NCBI GenBank assembly: GCA_040221375.1
Contig: JAVKEP010000089.1
Span: forward strand, 13,280-77,279
Direction of reading: 5' to 3'
Length of the DNA: 64,000 nucleotides
Source: SHAN690 sp040221375
GTDB lineage: Bacteria; Bacteroidota; Bacteroidia; Flavobacteriales_G; Salibacteraceae
A model generated the notes under the pieces. That model ran no database searches. It saw only the letters and a list, made by a program, of their open reading frames with translations, and was not told where the DNA came from. The translations under genes were made by a program, and so were the position numbers. Below, piece by piece: positions 1-8,966 of this stretch (the first letter of the stretch is position 1; each line of letters begins with the position of its first letter).

Positions 1-1
1 C

Positions 2-934
2 TTCCAACGCCGCAGGTTCACAGAACGAAAAGAGATACCCTACCAGTTCGACTTGGCTATTCTCGTAAATCCGAATGAAAAGGCCCCGCCTTCTGATAAA
101 AAGGCGCTGCAAAAATTTCAGGAGGCAGCAGAGAAACTTGGCATGTACGTAGAGATGATTACGAAAGATGATTATTCTCGACTGGCTGAGTTTGATGCCT
201 TGTTTATTCGAGAAACCACATCTGTCAATCACTACACCTACAAATTTGCCCGTCGTGCTCAAAGCGAGGGCATGGCAGTTATTGACGACCCAGACTCCAT
301 TCTAAAGTGCGCCAATAAAGTGTTCCTCGCAGAATTGTTGAACCTCAATAAAATATCAACGCCTAAAACGATCATCGTTCACCAAGACAATAAGCATGAA
401 GCGATTGAAATACTGGGGTTTCCTTGTGTGCTGAAGCTTCCAGACTCGTCTTTTTCTCAGGGCGTATCCAAAGCAAAAAACTTAGAGGAATACCAAGAAA
501 AAATCACAGCACTTCTTTCGGAATCGGACCTCGTAATTGCACAAGAATTTATGCCGAGCGACTATGATTGGCGTGTCGGCGTGCTAGAGAATCGCGTCAT
601 CTATGCGTGCAAATATTACATGGCCAAGGACCATTGGCAGATCTATAACTGGGCGAGCAAGAAAAAGGGCGACATCGAAGGCAACTTCGATACCATTCCG
701 ATCAAGGAAGTCCCCCAAGAGGTTATTGATGTGGCATTAAAGTCGACTGCACTCATTGGTGACGGACTTTATGGTGTTGATATAAAGGAGACCTCGGAAA
801 AGGTGGTAGTGATTGAGATCAATGACAATCCAAACATAGACTGTGGTGTAGAAGACCGGGAAGCAGGAAACGATCTCTATGGTTGGATTATTTCGAGTTT
901 AAAACGGCGCATTCAAGTACAATTAAAACAATGA
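2..934 (+). CDS. RimK-family ATP-grasp amidoligase (5' end outside window)
   Basis: The frame is open from base 2, so the gene begins before the window. The TTG at 53 is internal, because the residues before it (ending QFDLAILVNP) fit the conserved join between the N-terminal RimK-like domain and the ATP-grasp domain of the long (about 480 aa) RimK family. Visible marks are NPNEKAPPSD, FDALFIRETTSVNHYTY, IDDPDSILKCANKV and the metal-binding end VIEINDNPNID. ATP-grasp ligases of this family join amino acids or peptides, often glutamate, by way of an acyl phosphate; the substrate here is unknown. The stop overlaps the next start as ATGA, so it is co-translated with the GCS2-like ligase. Function class is firm; substrate is not. 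Confidence 0.9.
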   Translation, partial: FQRRRFTERKEIPYQFDLAILVNPNEKAPPSDKKALQKFQEAAEKLGMYVEMITKDDYSRLAEFDALFIRETTSVNHYTYKFARRAQSEGMAVIDDPDSILKCANKVFLAELLNLNKISTPKTIIVHQDNKHEAIEILGFPCVLKLPDSSFSQGVSKAKNLEEYQEKITALLSESDLVIAQEFMPSDYDWRVGVLENRVIYACKYYMAKDHWQIYNWASKKKGDIEGNFDTIPIKEVPQEVIDVALKSTALIGDGLYGVDIKETSEKVVVIEINDNPNIDCGVEDREAGNDLYGWIISSLKRRIQVQLKQ

Positions 935-2154
935 GTTATCATCTCTTTGACGTTTTTGGAGTAGAGTTGGAATACATGATCGTGGACCGAACGACCAGAA
1001 AAATTCGTCCGATAGCCGATCAAATTTTCAAAGAGACCACAGGCAGTTTCACTGCGGATTTTGAGAATGGAAGCGTTTCTTGGAGCAATGAACTCGTTTC
1101 TCATGTCGTAGAAATCAAAACGAACGGTCCCGCCAAAACCTTGAAAGGCTTGGAAGCAGCTTTTCACGAAAATGTCTTAAAAATCAACTCCATCTTAGAA
1201 AAGCACAACGCCGTATTAATGCCCGGCGGCGCGCATCCAACAGTAGATCCGCTGACGGAGACACAAATTTGGCCCCACGAGCACAACGAGGTCTATGCGT
1301 TATACAACAGGGTGTTCAACTGCAAGGGGCATGGATGGAGCAACCTGCAGAGCACCCACATCAACTTACCATTTACCGGAGACGCAGAATTTAAACGACT
1401 GCATGCTGCCATTCGCATGCTCTTGCCTTTGATTCCTGCCCTCTCGGCAAGCACCCCCTACTTTGATGGGAAATTCAGCGGCTATAAAAACATGCGTCTG
1501 GAATTTTATCGGAAGAATCAAGCACGGATACCAATCATTGCAGGCCTCGTCGTACCCGAACGAGTTTTCACGAAAGCTGACTACTATGATGCTATTTTCA
1601 ACCCGATCATCGAAGCCATCAAACCTTATGACGGCGAGGGAATTCTCGATCACCACTTCTTAAACAGCCGGGGTGCTATTGCTCGATTTGACAGAGGCGC
1701 CATTGAAATTCGAATCATTGATATTCAAGAATGTCCGAAAATGGACTTGGCAATCCTGGACTTGATCGTCGCGGTGTTGAAACATCTTTGTGCTTTGCCT
1801 GAATCGAAGCAGAAGCTGATGCAGAGTCAATCTGAGCAGGTGCTTTCTTCGCACTTTTTAAAGGTGATTAAAGAAGGGGAAGACGCCCGTTTGGACTATC
1901 CCGAACTGAATGAAATTTTAGGTCTTCCAACAGGCGATATCGTTGCAAGGGACATTTGGATGCATTTGTTAAATCAACACGCCAAAGAAATGGATGAGAC
2001 CTGTGTGAATTTGATCGACACCCTCCTGAAGGAGGGCAGCTTAGCCTCGAGGATGATCAAGTTTTGTGGAACGAATCCCAGTTTGCAACAGATTGACCTT
2101 CTGAATCAACGGTTGATCAGCTCGCTCAGCAACAACGAAATGTTTTTGGCGTGA
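931..2154 (+). CDS. Glutamate-cysteine ligase family 2 (GCS2-like) amidoligase
   Basis: This 407-aa protein belongs to the glutamine-synthetase-like fold carboxylate-amine ligases (GCS2). It shows the early glutamate-grip segment VFGVELEYMIVD, PGGAHP, the STHINLPF strand and the AIEIRIIDIQE metal-binding strand. The ATG at 931 was chosen because it overlaps the RimK stop (ATGA); an in-frame start at 883 would add 16 unlikely residues. The family makes gamma-glutamyl-type amide bonds using ATP. Placed between a RimK ligase and an N-formylglutamate amidohydrolase-like hydrolase, it probably builds or modifies a small peptide rather than serving classical glutathione synthesis. That role is inference. 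Confidence 0.88.
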   Translation: MSYHLFDVFGVELEYMIVDRTTRKIRPIADQIFKETTGSFTADFENGSVSWSNELVSHVVEIKTNGPAKTLKGLEAAFHENVLKINSILEKHNAVLMPGGAHPTVDPLTETQIWPHEHNEVYALYNRVFNCKGHGWSNLQSTHINLPFTGDAEFKRLHAAIRMLLPLIPALSASTPYFDGKFSGYKNMRLEFYRKNQARIPIIAGLVVPERVFTKADYYDAIFNPIIEAIKPYDGEGILDHHFLNSRGAIARFDRGAIEIRIIDIQECPKMDLAILDLIVAVLKHLCALPESKQKLMQSQSEQVLSSHFLKVIKEGEDARLDYPELNEILGLPTGDIVARDIWMHLLNQHAKEMDETCVNLIDTLLKEGSLASRMIKFCGTNPSLQQIDLLNQRLISSLSNNEMFLA

Positions 2155-2729
2155 AAATCGTTTTAAGCTGTGAGCATTTCGACAATAAATTGCCAACAGA
2201 ATACGCTGGCTTGTTTGGCACGAATCGCTCTATTCAGACCTCACACCGAGCTTATGACATAGGAGCTGCACTGCTTTTTCGATCGTTCTTGCCCCTCTCT
2301 GATCATCATTTCACCTATGCCTATTCCAGGCTCTTGATCGAACCCAATCGCTCTCTCCATCATCCAAAGCTTTTCTCTGAGTTCTCTAAATCCCTCGCTT
2401 TGGATCAGAGATCTGCGTTGATTGAAAACTATTACAAACCGTACCGGCTCGAGGTAGAATCCTGCATACGCAATGTAATTGAGGGGTCGGAAACCGTTTT
2501 ACACCTGTCCGTACACAGCTTCACTCCCGACTTTGAAGGACAGGATCGACGCGCCGAAATCGGACTGCTCTATGATCCTTCACGCGGCGTAGAAAAGGCG
2601 TTTGCCAAGCGTTTTAAGAAGGCAATTGCATCCCTCGCCCCGAATCTGAACGTCCGGTTCAACTATCCCTATTTGGGTAAAGCAGATGGGTTCACCACTT
2701 ACCTGCGCAGATCATTTCCGGAGGCCTAA
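2151..2729 (+). CDS. N-formylglutamate amidohydrolase-like protein, cut short by in-frame TAA
   Basis: The GTG start overlaps the GCS2 stop (GTGA). The 192-aa product has the family features: SCEHFDNKLP at the N-terminus (metal-binding E-H), HRAYDIGAAL, HLSVHSFTP and EIGLLYDPSR, so the zinc-dependent amidohydrolase core is present. Family members cleave amide bonds of N-acylated amino acids. The frame stops at TAA 2727-2729, just after TTYLRRSFPEA, although homology seems to carry on in the same frame for 31 more codons (separate entry). The gene is therefore either truncated, a young pseudogene, read through, or affected by a sequence error. It forms the third gene of the amidoligase operon. 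Confidence 0.8.
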   Translation: MKIVLSCEHFDNKLPTEYAGLFGTNRSIQTSHRAYDIGAALLFRSFLPLSDHHFTYAYSRLLIEPNRSLHHPKLFSEFSKSLALDQRSALIENYYKPYRLEVESCIRNVIEGSETVLHLSVHSFTPDFEGQDRRAEIGLLYDPSRGVEKAFAKRFKKAIASLAPNLNVRFNYPYLGKADGFTTYLRRSFPEA

Positions 2730-2825
2730 GCTGGGATAGAATTGGAAGTGCGAAATGACGCCATCACCCCCGATGTCTGTGCTGTATTGAAAAGGGCTCT
2801 CCAACAAGTGAAAACGGAGCTCTAA
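2727..2825 (+). pseudogene. In-frame continuation of the amidohydrolase after the TAA
   Basis: After the TAA at 2727-2729 the same frame reads 31 codons starting AGIELEVRND and stops at TAA 2823-2825. GIELEV followed by a short helix is the expected last strand and C-terminus of this amidohydrolase family as I recall it. The reading needs no frameshift, only a sense codon in place of TAA (for example CAA). Whether the break is real, suppressed by readthrough or a sequencing error cannot be decided from the sequence. Confidence 0.65.
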
Positions 2826-2932
2826 TCATTGCGCACACGTAATCTCGTGGCTTTTAACAGCACTACCAAGGAAATCATTCATACCCACAGCGTGAAGTCC
2901 GAGGCCACTAATTGCAACTGTTTTTTTCGGAA

Positions 2933-2964
2933 GGAGATCTGTTTGAGGTTCGATAAAGATCTCC
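2933..2964. repeat. Perfect 8-bp inverted repeat in intergenic DNA
   Basis: GGAGATCT at 2933-2940 pairs with AGATCTCC at 2957-2964 around a 16-nt loop. There is no T-run after it on the plus strand, so it is not a standard intrinsic terminator. It lies between the amidohydrolase remnant and ridA and may be a weak transcript-end structure or an operator. Function unknown. Confidence 0.4.
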
Positions 2965-3107
2965 TACCGTGAGAACTCATTGAGATTCTTGACGATCAGT
3001 ACTACCTATCCATATCAACTCATTTAAAATTGTTACTATTCGTGGATAAAACGCGACCGGTAGGTACACGGTGCTTATTAAAAGGCGATGTGACAAATTG
3101 AACATCA

Positions 3108-3569
3108 ATGAGTACAAAAGAGACATTAAAACAACTCGGACTAGCGTTACCAAACGCTTCAAGGCCAGGAGGCAATTATAGTTCTGTAAACGTGCGTGGA
3201 AATATTGCCTATGTAGCCATTCAGTTCCCCATTCTGAATGAAGTTTTTAAGTTCCAAGGACGTTTGGGAAACGAACTTTCGACCGAAGAGGGTTATAAAG
3301 CCATGGAATTATGTGGCTTGAATGTTTTAGCCCAAGTTGAGAAGAATATTGGCTTTGATAAGATTGTAGGCCTCAATCATTTGGACGCTTATTTCCAGTC
3401 GGACGCAGATTGGGACGATTCACCGATAATTGTCAATGGGGCGTCTGACCTATTCGTAAACGTTCTGGGTGAAAAAGGAACGCATTCGAGAGCAATTATC
3501 GGCGTAGATAGGCTTCCTCGCAACTTCAGCGTTGGTCTGACGGCTTCGTTTACAATCGAGGGGAAATGA
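3108..3569 (+). CDS. RidA/YjgF/UK114-family protein
   Basis: A 153-aa protein of the longer RidA subgroup. It has the family's opening PNASRPGGNYSSVNV, an internal GRLGNELSTEEGYKA and the late strand THSRAIIGVDRLPRNFSV, matching the 'R..VGV..LP..' signature. RidA proteins hydrolyse reactive enamine/imine intermediates made by PLP enzymes; members of this subgroup are less well characterised. ATG at 3108 is the first in-frame start after a 282-bp gap. It appears to be a single-gene transcript. Confidence 0.88.
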   Translation: MSTKETLKQLGLALPNASRPGGNYSSVNVRGNIAYVAIQFPILNEVFKFQGRLGNELSTEEGYKAMELCGLNVLAQVEKNIGFDKIVGLNHLDAYFQSDADWDDSPIIVNGASDLFVNVLGEKGTHSRAIIGVDRLPRNFSVGLTASFTIEGK

Positions 3570-3740
3570 ATACCGAACGCCTACATGCCGCTTCAATCGC
3601 ACTCGGTGAACATTTGCGATTCACTTATTACCTTTCTACCCAAATCTAGTCTGTTGATGTAAGAAGTGGTTTACGAGCAGCAGCTTCCTGAGCCAACATC
3701 AGCGGCAGCAATTGAAAACCATTGAAAACGAGTACACCTT

Positions 3741-4049
3741 ATGGACAGCCAAAATTTCGACACATTATCTCAAGCGGTAAATGCACTTACGAGAAAAGGT
3801 TACGAAGAGGGATTTAAAGCCGAAGACAATGCCATTGTTGGAAGTATTTCCTCGAAGCGGTACCTTCCGGAGGACTTAAAAATTGTAGGCACCCACCGAT
3901 TCGAAGGGATGACGAATCCACAAGATGATTGCGTAGTTTTTGCAATCGAGGCAAATGATGGAAACAAAGGGACATTGGTCATGTCGTACAGCTCACAACA
4001 CAATCAGAACGTAGAATTGATCAGGAGAATTCCGAAAGTCAACACCTAA
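3741..4049 (+). CDS. Small conserved Bacteroidota protein of unknown function
   Basis: A 102-aa acidic soluble protein. The pattern 'DTLSQAVNALTRKGYEEGF ... HRFEGMTNPQDDCVVFAIEA ... GTLVMSY' resembles a small protein family common in Bacteroidota. As I recall, databases often label that family 'phosphoribosylpyrophosphate synthetase', but it has none of that enzyme's domains, so the name should not be copied. No signal peptide or membrane segment. It stands alone between ridA and a dinB-like gene. Confidence 0.75.
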   Translation: MDSQNFDTLSQAVNALTRKGYEEGFKAEDNAIVGSISSKRYLPEDLKIVGTHRFEGMTNPQDDCVVFAIEANDGNKGTLVMSYSSQHNQNVELIRRIPKVNT

Positions 4050-4465
4050 ATTGCCACTTAGATGTACAGGATATCAAGGCTTCCTCTCGACAGATTTCGC
4101 TCCATTTGCTGCTTGATTTAGGCGTATACATAGAGGTGTTTCCCAAGGGATGAAGAGCGCCGCGAACAACGAAGAGCTAGGAAAAACATCGCAGCTGCGG
4201 CCATGGCGTGATGTACCTAATCACAACCGAGCATTCTTGCACGCAATGAAAATCATCTTATGCTCTAAATCAGCTTACTAGAGACGAGTGCTTAACCTAA
4301 AGAAATGAAAGAAACCCCACACCTTGCCAAATCTGAATTGGGAATTCGTAGCTCTCGACGTATACATCAATTCTTACCCTTTCATCCTATCCATCGCCCT
4401 AAGCCCTCGGCTACCTCACCGAGAATAACGGCTAGAACTGTATACAACCCTCTATTCGAACATCG
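4050..4465. other. Intergenic stretch without a recognisable gene
   Basis: These 416 bases have stops in all frames at short intervals. A short Arg/Ala-rich open segment ending AAAAMA followed by TGA near 4210 might be the tail of a decayed gene, but there is no start or family match. No RNA gene, repeat or strong terminator was seen. Confidence 0.5.
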
Positions 4466-5002
4466 ATGAAAATAGAAGGAATCATCAGACAATACGACTT
4501 TAACCTTGCTTATGCCAATGCACTTGTTCATGACTTATCGGAAAAACAAATGACGACTGTTCCGGCACTGGGACTCGATAACCATCCCGCCTTTACGATT
4601 GGGCACTTGATTTCAGGGAGCGCAGACTTGGCAAGAGACTTAGGGGATGCGTTTATCATGCCAGAGGGTTGGGCTGCATTGTTTGTCAGAAAAGGACCTG
4701 GCGATCCCAGAAAACCCGAAGTAGACGAGCGCAGGTACCCATCAAAACATCTGCTCCTCACAGAATTCGAATCCCAACATGAAAAGGTGAAAACCCTGTT
4801 GAGAGGGCTAGATGAAGATAAATTCAACGAGCCGCTAGCATGGCGGTTTAGCAATTTCATGCCCACCTTAGGCGATGTAGTTACCTTTATGTGTATCAAT
4901 CACGAAGCGATGCATCTGGGACAATTGGCGGCATGGAGAAGGTCAATGGGATTGGAATCGGCGCTCGCCCAGATGAAGCACAACACTAAACCTTACCGCT
5001 AA
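4466..5002 (+). CDS. DinB-superfamily protein
   Basis: A 178-aa helical protein with the DinB/YfiT layout: an N-terminal helix (YDFNLAYANALVHDL), PAFTIGHLISG around His47, and NHEAMHLGQLAAWRR with His146 and His150 near the C-terminus. These three histidines are the usual metal-binding set. Members are often thiol-dependent S-transferases or of unknown role; the substrate here cannot be told. Single gene with no operon partner. Confidence 0.85.
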   Translation: MKIEGIIRQYDFNLAYANALVHDLSEKQMTTVPALGLDNHPAFTIGHLISGSADLARDLGDAFIMPEGWAALFVRKGPGDPRKPEVDERRYPSKHLLLTEFESQHEKVKTLLRGLDEDKFNEPLAWRFSNFMPTLGDVVTFMCINHEAMHLGQLAAWRRSMGLESALAQMKHNTKPYR

Positions 5003-5206
5003 CGGCATTGGGGAAAGGGAATGGTTACCATTGTACTTCAAACGTTCAGCCGATGAAACTGAGCAGGCGAATTCATTGATGCTTTTCATTTGCTTACTGC
5101 AGTTCACAAAAGACTTCAGAGAAATGTGCCAGTATAAAACAGGAAAGGAACTAGGGATTCAAAAACCCGTCAAGAAGTAATCGAGGGACCAACTACAAAA
5201 CACTGC

Positions 5207-6973
5207 ATGAACGATAAAAACGAATTCCAGAGCAATGCCCTGATTGAACGACTGCCTAGGCACTTGAAGCAGTTTATCAAACCTCAACATTACGAGGAGT
5301 ATACGCCGATTGACCAGGCGGTATGGAGGTATGTGATGCGCCGAATGGTCGGTTACTTGAGCAAAGTAGCCCACGAATCTTACTTGGATGGCTTGGAAAA
5401 GGCCGGAATTGGCGTAGACCAAATTCCGAACATGTACGGCATGAATCGCATCTTGAAGAAAATTGGCTGGGCCGCGGTGGCAGTGGATGGCTTCATTCCA
5501 CCCAATGCATTCATGGAATTTCAGGCGTATAAGATTCTGGTGATTGCATCGGACATTCGACAACTGGAAAACATCGAGTACACGCCGGCACCTGACATCA
5601 TCCATGAGTCAGCAGGGCATGCGCCTATCATTGCGAATCCAGATTATGCAGAATACCTGAGAAGGCTTGGCGCGATAGGGTCAAGAGCGATTCTTTCTAA
5701 GCACGACATTGATATGTATGAAGCCGTGCGGAAGTTATCAATCATTAAAGAAGCCAGCGGCTCGAGCGAAGCCGAGATAGAGGCGGCTGAAGCCAGCATC
5801 ATCGCACTTCAAAACAAGGATGTACCGCTTTCTGAGATGGCCAAAATCAGAAACTTGCAGTGGTGGACCGTTGAGTATGGATTGATCGGAGAATTGAACT
5901 CACCTAAGTTGTACGGTGCAGGTCTCTTATCTTCCATCGGCGAGAGCATTTCTTGCTTGCGCAATGATGTCAAAAAATTGCCTTATTCGACGGATGCGGC
6001 ATTTCAGGAATTTGATGTAACCAAACCCCAACCGCAGCTCTACGTTACTCCTGACTTCTCATTTTTGATGCAGGTGTTGGAAGAGTTTTCGAACACCCTA
6101 AGTTTACGCAAAGGGGGAAGCAAAGGCTTACAAAAACTCATCGATTCTGAAATGGTGGGCAGCATAGAATTGAGTACGGGCCTGCAGGTGTCGGGCAGGT
6201 TTACCCAGGCATTGTTGAACGATGACAATGAAGTGATTTTCTTTAAAACGGAAGGACCCACAGCCTTGGCATTCCGAGAAAAAGAACTGATCGGTCACAG
6301 CATTGAAGACCACCCCGATGGATTCAGTTCTCCACTCGGAAAACTAAAGAACATCAACCTCGCCATCGAAGACATGGGCCCGGTTGATTTGAAGGCCTAC
6401 AACTTTTACGACGGAAAATGGCTCTCATTCGAGTTTGAAAGTGGAATCAAGGTAGAAGGAATGAACGTGACTGGCATCAGAAACATTTTGGGTAAATTGA
6501 TGCTGATTCAACTTAGCGAGTGCACGGTGACATATAAAAGCGAGTTTTTATTCTTACCTGAATATGGCGTGTATGACATGGTGGTAGGCAAAGAAATCGT
6601 TTCTGCATTCGCCGGCCCTGCGGATAGCAATTCATTTCCCAATTTGTACCATGAATCCGAGACCCGAACTATCAAACAAATCAAATCCAAATCGACCGAT
6701 CAACTGGAACACGCCTACGAACGTATCCGGCAACAGAGAAAGAAAGGTGGAAACGACGCTGCTTCTCAAATTGAAATCTTCGCTTTGGCCAAGACTCACT
6801 ACCCAAATGAATGGCTGTTATTCCTTGAATTGCTTGAAATCGCAGATGACGTGGAGTTGGCTGGCACCATTCGGGCTTATTTATTGCAGCTGATTGAAAC
6901 CCGTCCCGAACTTAGTTCATTGATTATGGATGGACTGCAGCTGTTGGGTGGTGAGAATTCGAACGGGAGCTAA
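5207..6973 (+). CDS. Aromatic amino acid hydroxylase (phenylalanine 4-monooxygenase-like, long form)
   Basis: The first 290 or so residues are a biopterin-dependent aromatic amino acid hydroxylase domain. The iron ligands are visible: HESAGHAP gives His133 and His138, and WWTVEYGLIGE gives Glu223. At 588 aa it is about twice the size of the short bacterial phhA enzymes; the C-terminal half (roughly 300-588) is not an ACT domain that I recognise and looks beta-rich, then helical. It likely hydroxylates phenylalanine to tyrosine, but the substrate may differ. No pterin carbinolamine dehydratase gene is adjacent. Confidence 0.87.
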   Translation: MNDKNEFQSNALIERLPRHLKQFIKPQHYEEYTPIDQAVWRYVMRRMVGYLSKVAHESYLDGLEKAGIGVDQIPNMYGMNRILKKIGWAAVAVDGFIPPNAFMEFQAYKILVIASDIRQLENIEYTPAPDIIHESAGHAPIIANPDYAEYLRRLGAIGSRAILSKHDIDMYEAVRKLSIIKEASGSSEAEIEAAEASIIALQNKDVPLSEMAKIRNLQWWTVEYGLIGELNSPKLYGAGLLSSIGESISCLRNDVKKLPYSTDAAFQEFDVTKPQPQLYVTPDFSFLMQVLEEFSNTLSLRKGGSKGLQKLIDSEMVGSIELSTGLQVSGRFTQALLNDDNEVIFFKTEGPTALAFREKELIGHSIEDHPDGFSSPLGKLKNINLAIEDMGPVDLKAYNFYDGKWLSFEFESGIKVEGMNVTGIRNILGKLMLIQLSECTVTYKSEFLFLPEYGVYDMVVGKEIVSAFAGPADSNSFPNLYHESETRTIKQIKSKSTDQLEHAYERIRQQRKKGGNDAASQIEIFALAKTHYPNEWLLFLELLEIADDVELAGTIRAYLLQLIETRPELSSLIMDGLQLLGGENSNGS

Positions 6974-7196
6974 ACGGGAACTTGGATTCAGAATAGCTTT
7001 GGAAACCCTCTTCTTTGCTTGAACACTTCGGCTAATTTATTGATTCGTGCGATTCGGTGAAACAAACCGAAATACAGCGTTCTGTTGATGCCTAACCAGT
7101 TCCACCGAGCGTGCGTGAAACAAACTAACTCTTGCGGAAAATTTCCTCTACGCCTCAATACTTACGGCTAGTTTTGCAGACATAATCTGTGAAACC

Positions 7197-8885
7197 TTGA
7201 TAAAAGAAAAAAGCCATTGGATAATCGTCTTCATCCTCGTCATCATAAGCACGATGCTGACGATCAAAGCAGATGAACTTATCCAAAAAAACATCAAAGA
7301 AGCAGCGCTCGCAGAGACGCGAAGCACCCATAAAGATGCCATCCGAATGGTATCCAACTCGGTTGAAACGTTCGGGGCAATCGTAGCAGGTATGCAGGCG
7401 TTTGTATCGAATGGAGACACAGTACCGGATGCTGACCAGTTGCAACGATTTCTCTCCACTCAACTCAAAGGGGTAAATTTTCAAGATCCCGTAGTCGTTT
7501 CATTCTTGGATACGAATCACACGTTTGTCTATTCGTTCGATCAAAGTGAAATGAACCCAAGCAACTTGGTGGGTCAAACGGTTAAAACGTTCAGAAGCGA
7601 TGAAGAGATTGCGTCGCTCAACAAGCTTATGACGAATGACGAGATTCACATGTTCGAGCCGATCAATCTGGTTGAAGGTTGGGTAGGGATTCCGATCAAT
7701 TTTCGTGTTCAGATCAGGGGCAAAGTCTTTGGTTATGTCGCTTCAGTTGTCATGTTCAAATCAATTGTAAACGAGCTGTATAATTCCGATAAAATTGCGG
7801 TCTATGCCTTTCGTTTTAGCATTAATGGGAAAGAGTTCGATCGAGAACTTGTCCACGATAGCTCGGACTTTTACCACGATGAAAAAGACGATGAGTACTA
7901 CAGAAATTTCGCACTCGATGAAGTCTATTCAGCCAATACGCAACTCAACTTGTATGGCCAAAACATGGTAGTAAATACTTGGAAGAAGGCTACACCTAGC
8001 GAATTGCCCTCTGAGCGCCGAATGCTATGGATACTCTTTTTAGTCTTTAATCTATTCAGTCTGATTGTGACTTGGCAAATAAACAAGCGAAAGCATCTGA
8101 CGGATCTAGTGAGCCGAACCAATCAACAACTACGAGCACACGGAAAGGAGATTCAAATTCAGAACGTTCGAATGAAGCAACTAAATACGACAAAAGACCG
8201 CTTCTTCTCCATCATCGCACATGACCTTAGGGCGCCATTATCGACAATAAAAGCGTTGTTAAGTCTAATAAGCGATGAGAAAAACCTAACTCCAGAATTA
8301 AAGGACCTCATCTCCAAATTAGGTAGGTCGACGAATTCTACGTTGAGTTTATTGGACAATTTATTGCGCTGGGCCATGACCCAAACGGGAGAGATCAACT
8401 ATAAGCCCTTCCCAATCAATCTGTATAATGTGGTAGCCGACAACGTTTACCTTCTCAGCCAAACCGCCAGCCATAAGCAAATCACCTTAGCGTTCGACAT
8501 AGATCAAGAACTGTATTGTATAGGTGACAAAAACATGCTCACCTCCGTTTTCCGAAACTTGATTTCTAACGCCATTAAGTTTACCCCCCAAGGAGGGACT
8601 ATTCAAATCACCTCTTCTTCTGATGACAAGCATTTGAGCATCAAGGTTAAAGACAACGGGATTGGGATGGGTACAGAAAAACTCAACACTTTGTTTGAGC
8701 TCAGTGCAGATTCTGCGGCGGAAGGCACCGACGGAGAACCCGGCACCGGTTTGGGCTTGATCCTTTGCAAAGAATTCATCGAAGTGCACAATGGGTCAAT
8801 TGAAGTGCAGAGCACGTTGGGACAAGGAACTGAATTTATTGTTCGTCTGCTAAAACATGAGCGGGGCAATGATTCCAATGACTAA
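7197..8885 (+). CDS. Sensor histidine kinase with periplasmic CHASE-like domain
   Basis: This 562-aa inner-membrane kinase has TM1 at about residues 7-24, a periplasmic CHASE-like domain (about 45-215, with VVSFLDTNHTFVYSFD and GWVGIPINFRVQ), TM2 at 276-296, a short coiled coil, and HisKA with RFFSIIAHDLRAPLS (phospho-acceptor His342). The ATPase domain shows the N box NLISNAIKFT, G1 DNGIGMG and G2 GTGLGL. The start is TTG at 7197, which places TM1 at the N-terminus; the frame is open further upstream but offers no ATG. No response regulator is next to it, so it is an orphan kinase. Ligand unknown. Confidence 0.9.
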   Translation: MIKEKSHWIIVFILVIISTMLTIKADELIQKNIKEAALAETRSTHKDAIRMVSNSVETFGAIVAGMQAFVSNGDTVPDADQLQRFLSTQLKGVNFQDPVVVSFLDTNHTFVYSFDQSEMNPSNLVGQTVKTFRSDEEIASLNKLMTNDEIHMFEPINLVEGWVGIPINFRVQIRGKVFGYVASVVMFKSIVNELYNSDKIAVYAFRFSINGKEFDRELVHDSSDFYHDEKDDEYYRNFALDEVYSANTQLNLYGQNMVVNTWKKATPSELPSERRMLWILFLVFNLFSLIVTWQINKRKHLTDLVSRTNQQLRAHGKEIQIQNVRMKQLNTTKDRFFSIIAHDLRAPLSTIKALLSLISDEKNLTPELKDLISKLGRSTNSTLSLLDNLLRWAMTQTGEINYKPFPINLYNVVADNVYLLSQTASHKQITLAFDIDQELYCIGDKNMLTSVFRNLISNAIKFTPQGGTIQITSSSDDKHLSIKVKDNGIGMGTEKLNTLFELSADSAAEGTDGEPGTGLGLILCKEFIEVHNGSIEVQSTLGQGTEFIVRLLKHERGNDSND

Positions 8886-8966
8886 TCCCGCATAGCTATA
8901 CAATATGCTAGATGCACTCGGTAGAAATGTACTCACTCCTTTGCGCGAACCCGAATAATTACAGCG

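Noticed and set aside
3741..4049. Phosphoribosylpyrophosphate synthetase annotation
   Set aside because: The 102-aa protein has no PRPP-binding loop or ribose-phosphate kinase domain; the name seems to be an inherited database error.
5020..5032. Short palindrome AATGGT-T-ACCATT after the dinB-like gene
   Set aside because: The one-base centre cannot form a hairpin and a repeat this short is expected by chance.
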